Assembly (NCBI GenBank): GCA_013054445.1
Contig: JAAMPI010000292.1
Coordinates: forward strand, 1 to 44,977
Source of the DNA: Cudoniella acicularis
Lineage: Eukaryota > Ascomycota > Leotiomycetes > Helotiales > Helotiaceae
Length of the DNA stretch: 44,977 bases
Direction: 5' to 3'
Every line of letters starts with the position of its first letter. Positions within the stretch are counted from its first letter, which is position 1. A program made the position numbers and the translations under genes. The notes under the pieces are model-generated. The model saw nothing but the letters and a program-made list of their open reading frames with translations. It did no database searches and was not told the DNA's origin. Below are positions 43,011 to 44,977 of this stretch, piece by piece.

Positions 43011-44977
43011 ATGGTCGGAGTCACAGGCGGTTCGAAGGCTTGTAATACGTGCAAAAAGCGAAAAATTGCTGTGGGCCTAGCGTTCTCTTTCATGTGTGTT
43101 GATATTGAGATGATTGAAGCTAAAATTGTATTCAGTGCAGTTTGGAGAAGCCAGAATGCAGCATCTGTCGCAAATCGAACCGGGTCTGCGGCGGGTACAC
43201 ACGGGAACGAATTTTTATCTTGGATAAGAGAAGTAAGAAAGCAGCTTCAACCCAAGCTGTGAGCAAGCCCGCCACGAAAGAAAAAATCGAGGTAGAAATT
43301 CCTGTCCAGAAAGAGGAAGAAGAAAGGCCAGAATTATTATTCGAAGCCTGTTTCCAGCCCCGACAAATCTCCCGAAGAAATCCAATCGAAGGCTCCATTG
43401 TCACTCGAAAAGCCTACTCCTCAATCTGGCACGTCAGCCCCTCCAACCGAGCCATCTACCGGCAACAAATCCTCGAGGAATTCCTTTTCGTCTACATGCC
43501 CCCTCCGCAACCCTCCTTCATCCCACTAGGAAAAAACTCCCACCACTCGGGCAGCTGGCTATCAATGATCCCCTCACTACCAAACATCACCACCGCACTC
43601 GAAGCATCCATCCTCGCCGTTTGCACCGCCAAACTGGGTCGTATAAACAACGATTCTCATCTTGTGCGCGAGAGTTTGAAATTCTATATTCAGGGCTTGT
43701 GGGAGCTGCAGAAGGCGTTGTGGAATCCGAGGCTTATGTATAGGGATGAGACGCTCGCGGCGTGTATGGCGCTCATGATTTATGAGGTTATTGAGTGTCC
43801 GGATCAGAATATTGAGGGGTGGAGTAATCATATAAATGGGTGTCGGAGGCTTTTTGAACTCAGGGGTCCGAAGGCTTATAGGAGTGATTTTGGTCATCAG
43901 CTATTTCTTTCTTTTAGGCACATTGAGGTGAGTGTTTCTGATCCTATCCCTAAAGCTCTTCCAAATAATTGGAAACAATACTGACCTCGTGGTGACAACA
44001 GATCCAACAATCCCTCGCAGAACGCCGCTCTACCTTTTTCTCTAAACCCGAATGGATGCACCTACCCTGGAAAGGCTACCAGAAACCCCTCTCAGCCGAA
44101 CTCCACGACATCCTCGCCTGCATGACAGGAGTAATGGAACTCGGCTATCGTATCCTCGGCGATCCAAGTGAGCAACCTATTTCTTTCCCCTTTCCTTCCC
44201 CCTTTTCATTTCCCTCCATCTATCCATTCACAATACATTTCTGCCATTTCACTTTCCCCTCCTCTCCAGCTCTACCCCAAGAACTTTACAACACAACGCT
44301 AATTCATATTTCCTTTCAAGCCTGCCTCCTCTCCCCCACCCTCCTAATCCCGGCCCTGCAAGAAATCCTAACCTCAATCTGGACCCTCGACGCGCAACTT
44401 ACCGATTTCTACCAAAAATTCGAAGCCGAAACCCCCAGCCCAATCTATTGGGCCTGCCCTAGCCGTGACCCCATCTTCCCCGTCGCTTTCCACTTCCCAG
44501 ACCCGAAAACTGCACATACATGTATGCTGTACTGGACTACCCTCTCTATATTGTGGTCTGGCATGGCGTACTTGTATAAATTCTTGGAAAGGCTTGCGCA
44601 AGAGTTGGAGAGTGCACAGAGGAAAGTTACGGAGGCGGGAAGTCCATCACCTTCACCCTCTTCACCATCGCCAGAACTAGAGGAAGAATCCTCACCACTA
44701 ACAGCACACCTCTCCCCCCCTTCCACCCAACCCACCCTTCGACCTCTCACTCCTCCCCTCTCTCCCACCCCTCGAACACCGCAGCGACGTCGCCACCCTA
44801 GCAAAAAAACATCTGCCAATCCCTAACCTATTGCATGTCAAATGAACGGAGGGTAATCGGTGCTTCGTTGCCGGTGTTCCCGTTGAAGGTCGCAATTGAG
44901 ACTTTGAATGATGTGGAGGGGTGTGAGGCGGAGTTGGCGTGGGCGAAGAGGGTGATGGAGAGGATTGCAAATGGGGG
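43011..44977 (+). CDS. Zn2Cys6 fungal transcription factor, 3' end beyond window, two probable frameshifts
   Basis: Exons: 43011-43070, 43136-43927, 44002-44167, 44270 onward. Introns GTGGGC...TTCAG, GTGAGT...CAACAG, GTGAGC...CTCCAG join in phase. Residues 11-38 form a canonical C6 zinc cluster (C-x2-C-x6-C-x6-C-x2-C-x6-C); intron 1 lies right before the third Cys. A Lys/Glu linker follows, then a fungal transcription-factor middle region (LPNITTALEASILAVCTAKLG; NHINGCRRLFELRGPKAY). The third intron is 102 bp without stop, so retention would also stay in frame. Near the end, the frame passes C7 (44714-44720) and A7 (44803-44809); with six of each it reads PPLEHRSDVATLAKNICQSL and continues to the window edge. 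As written, TAA at 44824 would end it early. DNA-binding nuclear regulator; targets unknown. Confidence 0.8.

Noticed and set aside
43142..43984. Zn2Cys6 gene starting at 43142
   Set aside because: That frame begins at TTG inside the zinc cluster; the true ATG is at 43011 with an intron before the third Cys.
1..44977. tRNA genes, rRNA or CRISPR arrays
   Set aside because: No tRNA-like internal promoter pairs, rRNA segments or regular spacer arrays were seen by eye; a covariance-model scan could not be run.

Overview
The window looks like nuclear DNA of a filamentous ascomycete (Pezizomycotina; Leotiomycetes is my guess, not shown). The reasons are short introns of about 50-100 bp with GTAAGT/GTRAGY donors and CTAAC branch sites; fungus-restricted families (HET, NACHT/STAND, 2EXR, Zn2Cys6, a PAS-type hybrid histidine kinase); and AT-rich blocks of transposon remains whose in-frame stops are nearly all TAG/TAA. 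That stop pattern is expected from repeat-induced point mutation (RIP, C-to-T on either strand).

Layout. (1) 1-6300: GC-mixed DNA with no gene I can support. (2) 6300-7500: a tandem duplication of a tiny two-exon minus-strand gene. The 73-aa copy at 7184-7492 is intact; the copy at 6302-6617 has GTG where the other has its ATG. (3) 8.5-13.3 kb: transposon and gene graveyard with a probable solo LTR, a nonsense-riddled NACHT/STAND N-terminus, an unidentified minus-strand reading frame and a pogo-type transposase start. (4) 13415-14709: one intact three-exon Gfo/Idh/MocA oxidoreductase between degraded blocks. (5) 15.2-21.95 kb: a broken protein-coding remnant, a Tc1/mariner copy, a pogo element with visible terminal inverted repeats, and a second mariner-type transposase with about 21 nonsense codons and no indel. 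(6) 22.1-25.0 kb: a HET-domain pseudogene between two 114-bp direct repeats. (7) 25.1-27.1 kb: a multi-exon polytopic membrane protein gene (minus). (8) 27.1-30.9 kb: nothing recognisable. (9) 30988-31836: a putative secreted-protein gene split by a 214-bp hAT-like MITE whose terminal repeats supply in-frame splice sites. (10) 32.6-34.7 kb: a second HET gene with two nonsense codons. (11) 35.1-38.1 kb: a tandem pair of 2EXR-domain genes, first broken and second intact. (12) 39136-41127: an intact intronless hybrid histidine kinase. (13) 43011 to the right edge: a Zn2Cys6 transcription factor with two probable homopolymer frameshifts.

How it fits together. This is not a pathway cluster. It is an accessory region rich in relics of non-self-recognition families (one NACHT, two HET) and of lineage-expanded families (2EXR, the small duplicated gene), interspersed with RIP-mutated DNA transposons. 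Genes likely to work are the small gene at 7184, the oxidoreductase, the second 2EXR gene, the histidine kinase and, if homopolymer errors are discounted, the membrane protein and the Zn2Cys6 regulator. The most interesting points are the MITE that may act as a new intron, the start-codon divergence in the small-gene duplicate, and the direct repeats framing the first HET gene. All family assignments come from reading motifs by eye; no database search was possible.
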